From: Flavobacterium chilense
Lineage (GTDB): Bacteria; Bacteroidota; Bacteroidia; Flavobacteriales; Flavobacteriaceae
Direction: 5' to 3'
Assembly (NCBI RefSeq): GCF_001602525.1
Contig: NZ_LSYT01000002.1
Coordinates: 372,001 to 436,000 of the forward strand
Length of the DNA stretch: 64,000 nucleotides
Shown piece by piece: positions 7,707 through 17,229 of this stretch (position 1 is the stretch's first letter; the number at the start of each line of letters is the position of its first letter). The position numbers and the translations under genes are program-made. Under the pieces are notes generated by a model that was given only the letters and a program-made list of their open reading frames with translations, did not search any database and was not told the origin of the DNA.

Positions 7707-10700
7707 TTATTTTTTCAATAAATCTTTAATTTCCTGTACTTGTTTTTTCAAAGTTTCGACCTCAGATTTAAGATCTTCAATTTGTGTTTGTTGTTCTTTA
7801 ACACCTTCAAGTAATACGCCGGTAAACTGAGCATAATTTACAACTTTAAAACCTGTTTCTTTATTGGTAAAAACCAATTCAGGATATACTTTTTCTAACT
7901 CCTGAGCAATCATACCAAGCTGTAGGTCGGTGCCTTTTGCAGCGTCTTTCCAGTAATAGGTTACACCTCGTAATTGTTTGATATTATTTAGTACACCAGT
8001 TAAGGTCTGAATATCTTTTTTCAAACGTATATCAGAAGGAGTAAATGCTGCTGTTGCAGTTATTGAACCACTCAGAACAACATTCCCCAATACATCCATA
8101 GTCATGCCTTTTGTAAGGTCTAATCTGTTAGTTAATAATCGATATCCCCCATTAAACATTCCTGTGAATTGATTACTAGCAGTAGATGCAATAGCTGAAC
8201 TGTTTGAATTATCACCAAAAACAAATGCTCCTTTGTGTGTTGCGGCTACAGTAGCATTAGAGCCCATAGCAACGGCATATTGATCATAAACATAATTAGT
8301 ATAGCCTATTGCAGCAGAATAATTACCATTAACAGTATTATTTTGTCCTGCAACAAAGGCAGCTGAAGCAGGAGTAGTGGTTCCTATTTTATTAGTGTTG
8401 CCAAATGCAGCACTATAGTCTCCAATATTAGTAGGTATTGACGACCCGATAATATTTCCAGATCCGGCTACAAAAGCTTGTTTACTATTGTAAATATTAT
8501 TGCCATTACCCGCAGCAACACTGTAAGTACTAACGTTATCATTAATCTTGTTTTGATATCCTATAACCACTGAATAAGAAGATGTAGTAGTATTTTCTCG
8601 CCCCATTGCAACAGAACTATTACCGTCTATTACATTTAATGTACCCATAGCGACACCATTTTGTCCCCCTTTGGTGGAGTTAATAGTATTAGAAGACCCA
8701 AATGCTGCAGAATTAGAGGCGTTTATTTGGTTGTTGTAACCAGTGGCAAACGAGGCGGACAGTCTATAGGGTGATACGAATCCACCGGCAGGATCAACTG
8801 TTGGGGCAATGTTATTGTTTTGTCCTATTGTTGCTGAAAATCTACCCCCTGTTGTGTTACCTTGTCCAAAAGAAGTAGAAAGTTCCCCTGATGAAGTATT
8901 GCTGTTACCAACAGCAAATGATAAACCACCACTTGCAATTGAGGTGCCAAAAGCTATGGCACCCTCACCCGTTGCTTTACCTGCGGGAGATGTAGCTCCT
9001 GAAACTGGGCTTGTATAAGCAGCACCAAATGCAAAGGAATTTAGTCCAGAAGCTTCCGCTCCATTTCCTCCTGCAAAAGAATTTGTGCCTATAGCGAGAG
9101 CTATATCTGGTGTTCCTGTTCTTACAGCACCACGTACATCTAATGTAGCAATAGGAGCATTGGTATTAATACCTATTTTACTAGTTGTATTTCCAATAGC
9201 ACCATTAATGCCAGTGCCAAATAACGTATTCCCAATGTTTAACTCGTTACTGGCTGCGGCCGAAGAAGTATTAATAGCTGTTGTGGCATCAGGTGTGCCA
9301 CCAATAATAATATTACTGCTACCAGTCATGCCAGCAGCCATACCAGCGCCATTACCTATAGCTATATTGTAGCTTCCTGTAGTGCTATTTTGAAGTGTTA
9401 GATTACCTAATGCTACGTTGTATCCTCCAGTTGTATTATAATTCATTGAACTTGCTCCTAAAGCTGTATTATAAGAACCAGAAGTATTAGCAGTAAGCGC
9501 AAGGAAACCTATACCTGTATTTCGTCCTAAAAGAGTGCTACTATTAGCATTTGCAAGTGCTGCAGAACCGACAGCTGTATTACCAGCAAAAGTACTACCT
9601 GTTGCCTTTTTCAATGCATTAGCTCCAACAGCAGTATTGTCACTAACAGTACCACCTATAGCTAAGGCGTTATATCCTAAAGCTGTATTTGATGAACCGT
9701 TGTATGTTGTTCCTATACCTGTCCAATTAGTGAGTGTTTGTAAACCTAATGCAGTGTTATAATTACCACTAACATCAATACCAACCATACCAGCCGCAAC
9801 ATTCTTAACTCGAAACATTAAAGACTTACTGTCAGTAGTGCCAAAAAAGTCGGTACCTGTTCCTCCTATTGCCGGGTTTGTGCCAGCGTTACCCAACAAA
9901 TTCCACGCAAACAAATTTGAGCTCTTTGTTTTTAAAACACCCGTTGTTGGATCTGCAAGTATTATATTATCTGTAACAGGAGTAGTTGTTGTTTGCAAGC
10001 CAGCAATTGCTAATGTATGGGTTGCATCTGTAGTAATGGTTGTTGTAGGTGTTTGTGTCAATGTACCACCCAATTGTACATTGCCAATAGTTGCTGTTAA
10101 GCCATTATTGGCTGAAATTAATACGGGTACCGCAGGCGTGCTTGCCACCCCATTTACGGTAGATACCAAGTTCCCATTCGCAGCAACTAAAGTATTGGTT
10201 GTAGTAGCCGGAGCACTATTTACAACAACAACATCGCCGGTAGCATTTATACCTAGCGTTGCAACACTTGCCGCTGTTGCTGGGCTTGTTGATGTTAAAT
10301 TGCTTAGCCTAAGGCCCGATGTATTTGCTGCAGCAGATTTAACTTCAAATGTGTTGCCGGGATTGTTGGTATTGATACCGATACTGGCTGTACCAATGGC
10401 ACTATTTATCGCCTTACCAAATAAGGCATTACCGATGTTCAGCTCATTACTTTTATCTGGGCCAGAAGCATCTATCCTGTAGCTGGTACTTCCACCTATC
10501 AAGATATTACTGGAACCATTTAACAATCCCTGGCCTACACCTGCACCTATAGCTATATTTTGATTACCAGTCTCAATTGAAAGATTACCAGCACCTATGG
10601 CTATATTATTCCAACCACTAGTGAGGGCTCCAATATTCTCAACACCCATAGCTACATTATAACTACCAGAAGTAAGACCCTGAAAATTTTGAACACCTGT

Positions 10701-12401
10701 AACCGTATTGTTAGTACCATCTGTAAGAGCTGAGAGGCTATTGCTGCCCATAGCTGTATTAAATTGACCCGTAACAAAAGGATTTAATGAACTGTTACCC
10801 AATGAGGTATTATTTTCCGCTATGTGACCTGCATAATTATTATTTATGCGGAAAAATAATGGTTGATCATCAGTGGTTCCTAAAAAGTTATTAGCCGGGT
10901 TTGTACCTGCATTTCCTTTTAACAGCCAGCCGTTGTTTAAAATTGAGCGGTCAAGTGTTGACAAAACTCCAGATGAATTCACAACTACTATATTATCAGT
11001 ACCAGTAGGACTTGCCGATTGTAAGCCTGCAACTGCCAATGTATTGGCAGCATCAGTAGTTATTGTAGTTGGTTTTATTAATGCACCATCTAATTGCACA
11101 TTGCCATTAGTTGCTGTTAAGCCATTGTTCGCAGAAATGAGTACAGAAACTGCAGGTGTTGTTTCTACGCCATTTATAGTTGATATTAAACTTCCGTTTG
11201 TAGCTGTTAAAGTATTGCTATTGATAATATTAACAGCAGTTCCAGTCACGTCGTTTACTGTTGTTGTTAGAGTATTTACTAATGAAGTGTTGGATACTGT
11301 TGTAGCAGGAACTAAATCTGCAGGCAAAAGGGTTCTTAAATTTCCATCTGTATCAGCAGTAACGATTTTGTCTGCTGTTGCACCTGCTGGTAAATTACGT
11401 ATTTTAGCTTTTCCATTTACATCTAATTCTGCTTGAGGACTATTAGTATTAACACCTACTTTACCTGCTGTTCCTCCAACTGCACCGTTTATTCCAGTCC
11501 CAAACAGGGTGTTTCCTATGTTCAATTCATTACTTGCAGTTGGTGTAGAAGGATTTATATCTCCAGTTGAGTTTGCTCCTATTACTATATTATTTGAACC
11601 TGTTTCGATATGAAAACCAGACTTATAACCAATCAATGTATTAAAATCTCCTAGCACGTTATACCCGGCAGACAGCCCCACACCAGTGTTTCCAGAACCG
11701 TTTTTTACAGCATATAGCGCCCATGCCCCCATTGATGTATTGTCATTTCCTATCTCATTACTGCCTAAAGCACTGCTGCCTATTGCAGCGTTGTTTTTAC
11801 CTGTTTTATTGTTCTGAAGTGCAGTCATCCCCATCGCAGTGTTGTTTGTCCCGGTAGTATTGGCGAGTAGTGAACCTACTCCAAAAGCCGAATTGCTTAT
11901 TCCACCATTCTCTACATCAGGATTCATCAATGATAAATACCCAAATGAAGTGTTGGCTCCATTAGTTGGACTGGTAAGCATACCGGATATCTGATTGTTT
12001 AACTTAAACATCAAAGACTTATCGTCGGTTGTTCCAAGAAAATTTGTGCCTGGTATGGTGCCGGCATTCCCTGACAAGCTCCAATTATTGGTGAGTAATT
12101 CTGAAGATATTTTTTTTAATACGCCTGCAGCATTGGCAACCAATATATCGTCTGTTATAACGCCTGCCTGCAGATTTGAGATGGCTAATGTATTATCAGC
12201 ATCGGTTTCAATAGTAGTGGGCTTAAGTAGGGTTCCTCCCAATTGAACATTTTCATCAGTTTTGGTTAAACCATTATCTGCAGTGTTAACAGTGTTTATA
12301 TTTATGGTTACTTTTTCTCCATAAGGAGTAACTACTGTTTTTGTTTGTGCTATTATAAATGCGCTTTGAACTAATAATAACAAACATACTATCTTTTTCA
12401 T
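7707..12401 (-). CDS. Giant repetitive secreted protein with YadA-like head repeats and C-terminal S74 (endosialidase chaperone) domain
   Basis: 1564 residues from the ATG at 12401, which gives a clean signal peptide (MKKIVCLLLLVQSAFIIAQ); the ATG at 12455 would bury it. Three related modules of roughly 300 residues follow, each with NGLTAT..NVQLGG, a GNAGT..NFLGTTD block and many short repeats of the type TGSNNTAIGAGAL, then ELNIGNTLFGTGINGA. A fourth stretch of YadA-like head repeats covers about 1120-1450. The end is an S74 domain (SDIRLKKDIQTL, then GMIAQELEKVYPELV) and a coiled coil (EDLKSEVETLKKQVQEIKDLL). S74 domains help trimers fold and often cleave themselves off. It is likely a trimeric surface fibre or adhesin. 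No T9SS sorting domain is seen at the C-terminus. Confidence 0.85.
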   Translation of the reverse strand: MKKIVCLLLLVQSAFIIAQTKTVVTPYGEKVTININTVNTADNGLTKTDENVQLGGTLLKPTTIETDADNTLAISNLQAGVITDDILVANAAGVLKKISSELLTNNWSLSGNAGTIPGTNFLGTTDDKSLMFKLNNQISGMLTSPTNGANTSFGYLSLMNPDVENGGISNSAFGVGSLLANTTGTNNTAMGMTALQNNKTGKNNAAIGSSALGSNEIGNDNTSMGAWALYAVKNGSGNTGVGLSAGYNVLGDFNTLIGYKSGFHIETGSNNIVIGANSTGDINPSTPTASNELNIGNTLFGTGINGAVGGTAGKVGVNTNSPQAELDVNGKAKIRNLPAGATADKIVTADTDGNLRTLLPADLVPATTVSNTSLVNTLTTTVNDVTGTAVNIINSNTLTATNGSLISTINGVETTPAVSVLISANNGLTATNGNVQLDGALIKPTTITTDAANTLAVAGLQSASPTGTDNIVVVNSSGVLSTLDRSILNNGWLLKGNAGTNPANNFLGTTDDQPLFFRINNNYAGHIAENNTSLGNSSLNPFVTGQFNTAMGSNSLSALTDGTNNTVTGVQNFQGLTSGSYNVAMGVENIGALTSGWNNIAIGAGNLSIETGNQNIAIGAGVGQGLLNGSSNILIGGSTSYRIDASGPDKSNELNIGNALFGKAINSAIGTASIGINTNNPGNTFEVKSAAANTSGLRLSNLTSTSPATAASVATLGINATGDVVVVNSAPATTTNTLVAANGNLVSTVNGVASTPAVPVLISANNGLTATIGNVQLGGTLTQTPTTTITTDATHTLAIAGLQTTTTPVTDNIILADPTTGVLKTKSSNLFAWNLLGNAGTNPAIGGTGTDFFGTTDSKSLMFRVKNVAAGMVGIDVSGNYNTALGLQTLTNWTGIGTTYNGSSNTALGYNALAIGGTVSDNTAVGANALKKATGSTFAGNTAVGSAALANANSSTLLGRNTGIGFLALTANTSGSYNTALGASSMNYNTTGGYNVALGNLTLQNSTTGSYNIAIGNGAGMAAGMTGSSNIIIGGTPDATTAINTSSAAASNELNIGNTLFGTGINGAIGNTTSKIGINTNAPIATLDVRGAVRTGTPDIALAIGTNSFAGGNGAEASGLNSFAFGAAYTSPVSGATSPAGKATGEGAIAFGTSIASGGLSFAVGNSNTSSGELSTSFGQGNTTGGRFSATIGQNNNIAPTVDPAGGFVSPYRLSASFATGYNNQINASNSAAFGSSNTINSTKGGQNGVAMGTLNVIDGNSSVAMGRENTTTSSYSVVIGYQNKINDNVSTYSVAAGNGNNIYNSKQAFVAGSGNIIGSSIPTNIGDYSAAFGNTNKIGTTTPASAAFVAGQNNTVNGNYSAAIGYTNYVYDQYAVAMGSNATVAATHKGAFVFGDNSNSSAIASTASNQFTGMFNGGYRLLTNRLDLTKGMTMDVLGNVVLSGSITATAAFTPSDIRLKKDIQTLTGVLNNIKQLRGVTYYWKDAAKGTDLQLGMIAQELEKVYPELVFTNKETGFKVVNYAQFTGVLLEGVKEQQTQIEDLKSEVETLKKQVQEIKDLLKK

Positions 12402-12599
12402 CTGAAATGTTTTTGTCTTAAATAAGCAAGTTTTGAATGACTTATTTTTTTGCAAATTTATTTCTTCTGTATCACCAAGACAGGACCTAAACGTCTTAAA
12501 TGTAACAGATTAAGACTTTCGTGTATCTGTAAAGTATTGTATATCTATTTGAAAAACAGGTTTTTAATTTTTCGTGTGCTGTTTTTTGAAATGCTTTAA

Positions 12600-12637
12600 A
12601 AATAAAACAGACATTGCAGTAGTTAACCACAATGTCT
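12600..12637 (-). terminator. Terminator of the feo operon
   Basis: Arms AGACATTG (12609-12616) and CAATGTCT (12630-12637) with a 13-nt loop; on the minus strand GTTTTATTTTT follows. It ends the feoA-feoB-Cys-rich peptide transcript. The remaining 12402-12599 upstream of the surface protein holds no gene that I can support. Confidence 0.65.
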
Positions 12638-12682
12638 ATTTCTATTTAAAGTTGTATGAATAATGTTACAGGGAAATTAAAT

Positions 12683-12805
12683 CTAACTGCAACCACAATT
12701 TCCGTCACCGCAATCTTTTTTCTTCTTAGATTTCCAAAAGAATTTCTTAATCAGATAACCTACAGCGATAAATAATATGACAAAGGCAATAATCTCTTGT
12801 ACCAT
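12683..12805 (-). CDS. FeoB-associated Cys-rich membrane protein
   Basis: 40 residues: MVQEIIAFVILFIAVGYLI is a membrane helix, then a lysine-rich stretch and a Cys-rich tail (DCGDGNCGCS; Cys32, 37, 39). This matches the small FeoB-associated Cys-rich peptides found after feoB in Bacteroidetes. It starts 6 nt after the feoB stop. A role in ferrous iron handling on the cytoplasmic side is inferred from context. Confidence 0.85.
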   Translation of the reverse strand: MVQEIIAFVILFIAVGYLIKKFFWKSKKKKDCGDGNCGCS

Positions 12806-12811
12806 AATCGT

Positions 12812-14911
12812 TTATTTTAAGAGTTGATACGCAAAAAGCGCGACAAAATAGGCAAGGCCACTCATTAAGACAAGCTGCATGGCAGGCCATTTCCATGAAT
12901 TGGTTTCTTTTTTGGTAATAGCAAGTGTGCTGGCGCATTGCATGGCAAAAGCATAGAATAACAATAAAGAAATTCCTGAAGCAAAATTAAAGATCTTATG
13001 TCCGGTTTCAGGATTTATTTCTTCCTGCATTTTGCTTTTTATAGTAGCTTCGTTATCACTATTTCCAACACTGTAAATAGTTGCCAATGTTCCCACAAAA
13101 ACTTCGCGGGCAGCAAACGAACTGATAATCGCAATTCCAATTTTCCAGTCGTAACCCAATGGCGAAATAGCAGGTTCAATTGCTCTTCCCATAATCCCGA
13201 TATAGGAATTCTCTAATTTCTGAGAAGCCACTTCGTTTTCAAATCGGGTTTCATCCAACGGCGTATCAGCAAATCGTTCTTTTACGATAGTTTCAGCTTC
13301 GTTAAAATCTTTTCCGGGTCCGTATGACGCTAAAAACCATAAAATAACAGATATGGCCAGGATAATTTTACCCGCCCCCATAACAAAAGCTTTGGTTTTC
13401 TCTACCACATTAATCGCTACATTCTTAAACAACGGCAGTTTATAACTTGGCATCTCAACAACAAAATAGGTTTTTGCGCTGATTTTTAATATTTTGTTTA
13501 ATACATAAGCCGAAAGAATTGCAGTTCCAAAACCTAATAAATACAACAACATTAAAGCCAGTCCCTGCATATTTAAAATACCAAAAACACGTTCGTTAGG
13601 AATGACCAGTGAAATAATAATAGTATAAACAGGTAATCTTGCCGAGCAGGTTGTAAACGGAGTTACCAGAATGGTAATCAAACGTTCTTTCCAGTTTTCG
13701 ATATTTCGGGTTGCCATAATTGCCGGAATAGCACAGGCAGTTCCTGAAATTAAAGGCACAACACTCTTTCCGGAAAGACCAAATCTACGCATGATTTTAT
13801 CCATTAAAAAAACCACACGGCTCATATAACCGCTTTCCTCCAATATGGAAATAAATAAAAACAGAAAGGCAATTTGCGGAATGAAAATAATTACACCGCC
13901 AATTCCCGGTACAATTCCCTGTGAAAGTAAATCGGTTAAAATTCCGCTTGGTAGTTCTGCTGCAACCCAGGTGCTTAAAGAAGCAAAAGTACTATCGATA
14001 AAATCCATCGGAATGGTTGACCAGCTAAAAATCGACTGGAAAATCAAAAATAATATCGCTAAGAAAATTACATAACCCCAAACCTTGTGGGTTAAAATAC
14101 GATCCAGTTTAGCTCTGATATCTTTTGCCATTGAAGCATCTACCTGTAAACCCTGTTTTAAAACATCGTTTATAAACTGATAACGTTTTATAGTTTCTTT
14201 TTGCTGTAAGCGTTTTAATTCAGAATGTGATTTGGTAAAGGTACTTCTGATTTCATTTCGGTCCAGATTCGAAAAATTCACATCCTGCGTAATCACCAGC
14301 CATAATTTATACAATAACTGATTTGGAAATGCCTGTTGCAAATTTTGAAAATATTCAGGATCCATTACAGAAGCATTTAAACAAGGTTCATGAGGAATGG
14401 TTTTGTATGAAACAATAAGTTCTTTTAATTCCTCAATTCCTAAACCTTTTCTAGAACTTACTAAAGCAATTTTAGTTTTTAGTTTTTCCTCCAAATATGG
14501 GATATCCAGAGTAATTCCTTTGCTTTCCATACGATCAGACATGTTGATCACTAAGATTGTTGGAATTTCAAGGTCTTTTATTTGTGTGTAAATCAGTAAA
14601 TTTCGTTTCAGATTTTCAACATCTGTTACAACTACTGCAACATCCGGATATAATTTGTCGTTTTTATTCAGTAAAAGTTCAATTACCACACTTTCGTCCA
14701 TAGAACTGGCGTTAAGACTATAAGTTCCCGGTAAATCCAGAATGTTGGCTTTGATGTTGTGAGGTAATTTACAGAACCCAATTTTTTTCTCAACCGTAAT
14801 TCCGGGATAATTTCCCACTTGTTGATTTAAACCTGTAAGCTGATTAAAAACAGAAGTTTTTCCTGTATTTGGATTCCCAATAAGGGCAACATTGATATTT
14901 TGAATGCTCAT
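12812..14911 (-). CDS. feoB: Ferrous iron transport protein B
   Basis: 699 residues. The N-terminal GTPase has G1 GNPNTGKT (12-19), G3 DLPG (59-62) and G4 NMSD (123-126). The membrane part from about residue 275 holds the gate motifs (GTACAIPAIMATR..., FTTCSARLPVY) and the last helices. It moves Fe2+ across the inner membrane. The start overlaps the feoA stop by one base (TAATG), so the two are translationally coupled. Confidence 0.96.
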   Translation of the reverse strand: MSIQNINVALIGNPNTGKTSVFNQLTGLNQQVGNYPGITVEKKIGFCKLPHNIKANILDLPGTYSLNASSMDESVVIELLLNKNDKLYPDVAVVVTDVENLKRNLLIYTQIKDLEIPTILVINMSDRMESKGITLDIPYLEEKLKTKIALVSSRKGLGIEELKELIVSYKTIPHEPCLNASVMDPEYFQNLQQAFPNQLLYKLWLVITQDVNFSNLDRNEIRSTFTKSHSELKRLQQKETIKRYQFINDVLKQGLQVDASMAKDIRAKLDRILTHKVWGYVIFLAILFLIFQSIFSWSTIPMDFIDSTFASLSTWVAAELPSGILTDLLSQGIVPGIGGVIIFIPQIAFLFLFISILEESGYMSRVVFLMDKIMRRFGLSGKSVVPLISGTACAIPAIMATRNIENWKERLITILVTPFTTCSARLPVYTIIISLVIPNERVFGILNMQGLALMLLYLLGFGTAILSAYVLNKILKISAKTYFVVEMPSYKLPLFKNVAINVVEKTKAFVMGAGKIILAISVILWFLASYGPGKDFNEAETIVKERFADTPLDETRFENEVASQKLENSYIGIMGRAIEPAISPLGYDWKIGIAIISSFAAREVFVGTLATIYSVGNSDNEATIKSKMQEEINPETGHKIFNFASGISLLLFYAFAMQCASTLAITKKETNSWKWPAMQLVLMSGLAYFVALFAYQLLK

Positions 14912-15150
14912 TACAAATTGGTTTTGATAAGTTCAACTTCAATTTCACGAGCAGTTTCAACACGAATGGCTACGTGTGAACCATTAATATCTAAATATAA
15001 TGGATCTCCAAAAGGAGCAATTTGAAGCAATTCTACTACGTTGCCCGGCAAACAACCCATCTCTAATAATTTTAGGGGAATCAAATCGATATCAAAATCT
15101 TTGATAATGGCTTTCTCGCCTTTTTTCAGGGTGTGGATTGTATTTTGCAA
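14911..15150 (-). CDS. feoA: Ferrous iron transport protein A
   Basis: 79 residues forming one SH3-like FeoA domain: LKKGEKAIIKDFD, then LLEMGCLPGNVVELLQIAPFG and VAIRVETAREIEV. It is a cytosolic partner needed for FeoB activity. It is first in the feoA-feoB-Cys-rich operon and has a clear promoter (15176-15204). Confidence 0.93.
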   Translation of the reverse strand: MQNTIHTLKKGEKAIIKDFDIDLIPLKLLEMGCLPGNVVELLQIAPFGDPLYLDINGSHVAIRVETAREIEVELIKTNL

Positions 15151-15175
15151 GCTTATTTAGATTGAATTTAGATTG

Positions 15176-15204
15176 CAAAAGTAGACAATTATTCTTTATT
15201 TCAA
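15176..15204 (-). promoter_or_regulatory. Promoter of the feo operon
   Basis: Minus strand: TTG (15204-15202), 18-nt spacer, TACTTTTG (15183-15176), fitting TTG-N17-23-TAnnTTTG. The feoA ATG is 25 nt further. I could not pick out a convincing Fur box here. Confidence 0.65.
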
Positions 15205-15253
15205 GGCATTTAACACTAAGGGAAATGCTAAATGTTTCTAAAAATAAGGGATT

Positions 15254-15919
15254 TTACTCCTGACAAAGGAAATTAATGTCTTCTAAAAGACGTTTGATTT
15301 CTTCTTTATTTGTTCCGTCATAAAATCCGCGAACACGTCTTTTTTGATCTACCAGAACAAAATTCTCCGTGTGCACCATATCATACAATTGATCAGGACG
15401 ACCAAGTTTAACTGCCAGATATGATTTTCTGGCCATAGTGTAGATCTCTTTTTTATCGCCGGTAACCAAATTCCATTTGCTGTCTACAACACCATGTTTT
15501 ATCGCATACGCTTTCAAAACCGGAATACTGTCAACCTCAGGAAAAACTGTGTGAGAAAGCAACATTACTTTTGGATTGTTTAAAACTGCTTTTTGAACAT
15601 CTTCCAGATTTGTAGTCATTTTTGGGCAGATAGATCCGCAAGTTGTAAAGAAGAAGTCGGCAACATAAATTTTTCCTTCATAATTCTTTTGAGTAATCGT
15701 GTCTCCATTTTGATTTACAAACTTAAAATCTGCAATAGTATGGTATTTACTTTTGTACTGTACTGTACTGTCTACCAATTCAGGGTTTACATCAGCAGGA
15801 TTGAAAATAGGTAATGTTTTTTGTGGCTTTAAAGCCGAATAAAATAGAGATATGGTGACAGCCGAAAATACAATTAGAACAATAAAAAATTTTCGGTATT
15901 TGTATAGAAACGATTTCAT
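15254..15919 (-). CDS. SCO1/SenC-family copper chaperone
   Basis: 221 residues from the ATG at 15919 (the ATG six codons upstream adds MRQIIF before the anchor). One N-terminal helix (about 10-30) anchors a periplasmic thioredoxin fold. The copper ligands are Cys94 and Cys98 (FTTCGSICPK) and His183 (DMVHTENF). SCO proteins deliver copper to the CuA site of cytochrome oxidase. A -7 box TATTTTTG lies at 15942-15935 on the minus strand. Confidence 0.9.
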   Translation of the reverse strand: MKSFLYKYRKFFIVLIVFSAVTISLFYSALKPQKTLPIFNPADVNPELVDSTVQYKSKYHTIADFKFVNQNGDTITQKNYEGKIYVADFFFTTCGSICPKMTTNLEDVQKAVLNNPKVMLLSHTVFPEVDSIPVLKAYAIKHGVVDSKWNLVTGDKKEIYTMARKSYLAVKLGRPDQLYDMVHTENFVLVDQKRRVRGFYDGTNKEEIKRLLEDINFLCQE

Positions 15920-16103
15920 AAAAATAATTTGGCGCAAAAATACAAAAAGGGCATTTTAAAAGCTGAAATTATCATCTTTTTAACAGCTTAAATCAATTGA
16001 AGTTTATGCCACTAATTACAAGAATTTCGACAAATCAAATCGCCGGAGACATCAACAAGCAATTAATTAGTGAAAATTCGTGCAACTTGTGATGAAAAAC
16101 AAT

Positions 16104-17027
16104 TTAAACCCTATTTTTTCTAATTGCTTTATTTACAAGATATATTCCTGCCAAAGTTACAGCAGCACCAATTACAATGGCCTGCGTTAACGTTTCACCA
16201 AAAATAAAAGATCCCAAAATCATTGCTACAATAGGATTGATGTAAACGTAAATACTGCTTATTTCTGTAGGAAGATGTTGTAATGTATAGATAAAAGCAA
16301 TAAACGTAAGGACAGAACCAATGAGTACCAAATAAATAATAGCCCACCAGGATGCAGAAGGAATTTCACTTAATGGAATATTGACTCCTGAAGCCTCAGT
16401 AATTCCGATAAGGAAAACACTTGAAATCAACATTTGCAGGCCTAAACTAAAATAAGGATTAAAACTGGCGGCCTTTTTTTTAGTTTCCAGAATCCCAAAT
16501 GCCCAGGATACAGTTGAAGCTGTCATCAGGATAATTCCGAATTGAAAATCAGGCTTTAAAAAATCGGTGATATAATCTATAAAAATGATACAGATTCCGC
16601 CAAAACTAATTAGAATTCCCATCAAAGCCATTCTGGCAATTTTCTGACCATTAAAAAAGTTGATTATAATAATCCAGATTGGGAAAAGTGCACTGATAAT
16701 AGCACCCAGTCCGCTGCTGATATATTTTACGCCCCAGGTACTTAAGCCATTGCTTAAAACAAAATTCAAAATAGCTAATATGATAATAGTGCGCCATTGT
16801 TTGCCTTTTGGCCAGGGTTCTTTTTTTAAGATAAAATAACCCACATACAAAACCCCGCCTAAAACCTGACGAATAGTGGCCAATTGCAAGGCAGGCATAT
16901 GTTTTACACCTTCTTTTGATGCTAACCAGGTAGTTCCCCAAAAAAAACTTACCCAGCATAAAGCCAAAATCGGTAATCCGATGGCATCAATTTTTCCTGA
17001 AACGGCATTCTGAATTTTTGCTCTCAT
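16104..17027 (-). CDS. EamA/DMT-family transporter
   Basis: 307 residues with about ten hydrophobic segments in two EamA halves, each including the typical start (LCWVSFFWGTTWLASKEG near the N-terminus) and end (PIVAMILGSFIFGETLT, then LAGIYLVNK). The ATG at 17027 was chosen because the upstream extension to 17126 is not EamA-like. It is an inner-membrane exporter of metabolites; the substrate is unknown. It stands alone between the SCO gene and the divergent peptidases. Confidence 0.88.
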   Translation of the reverse strand: MRAKIQNAVSGKIDAIGLPILALCWVSFFWGTTWLASKEGVKHMPALQLATIRQVLGGVLYVGYFILKKEPWPKGKQWRTIIILAILNFVLSNGLSTWGVKYISSGLGAIISALFPIWIIIINFFNGQKIARMALMGILISFGGICIIFIDYITDFLKPDFQFGIILMTASTVSWAFGILETKKKAASFNPYFSLGLQMLISSVFLIGITEASGVNIPLSEIPSASWWAIIYLVLIGSVLTFIAFIYTLQHLPTEISSIYVYINPIVAMILGSFIFGETLTQAIVIGAAVTLAGIYLVNKAIRKNRV

Positions 17028-17229
17028 TTTGACTTTAATTTGATAGGCAAATATTTCGAAAACTATTTTAATAATTCGTAAAATGCCCCCGTTAAATACA
17101 TGAAAATATTTGATAGTATCTATCAAATGGTATTTAAAATTTATTTTTTCATGATTATTTCAAAAATTTTAACATAGCGTTCCAAATATTAAGAATACGT
17201 TTGTATAAGGACCAGAAAATTAAATATAA

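Noticed and set aside
8809..12246. Several long plus-strand open frames opposite the surface protein gene
   Set aside because: They mirror the repetitive Asn/Gly/Thr codons of the minus-strand gene, have Val/Pro/Ala-rich translations, and no start sites or domains.
12747..12938. Minus-strand frame of 63 codons over the end of feoB
   Set aside because: It overlaps feoB and the Cys-rich peptide in another frame; both real genes are well supported.
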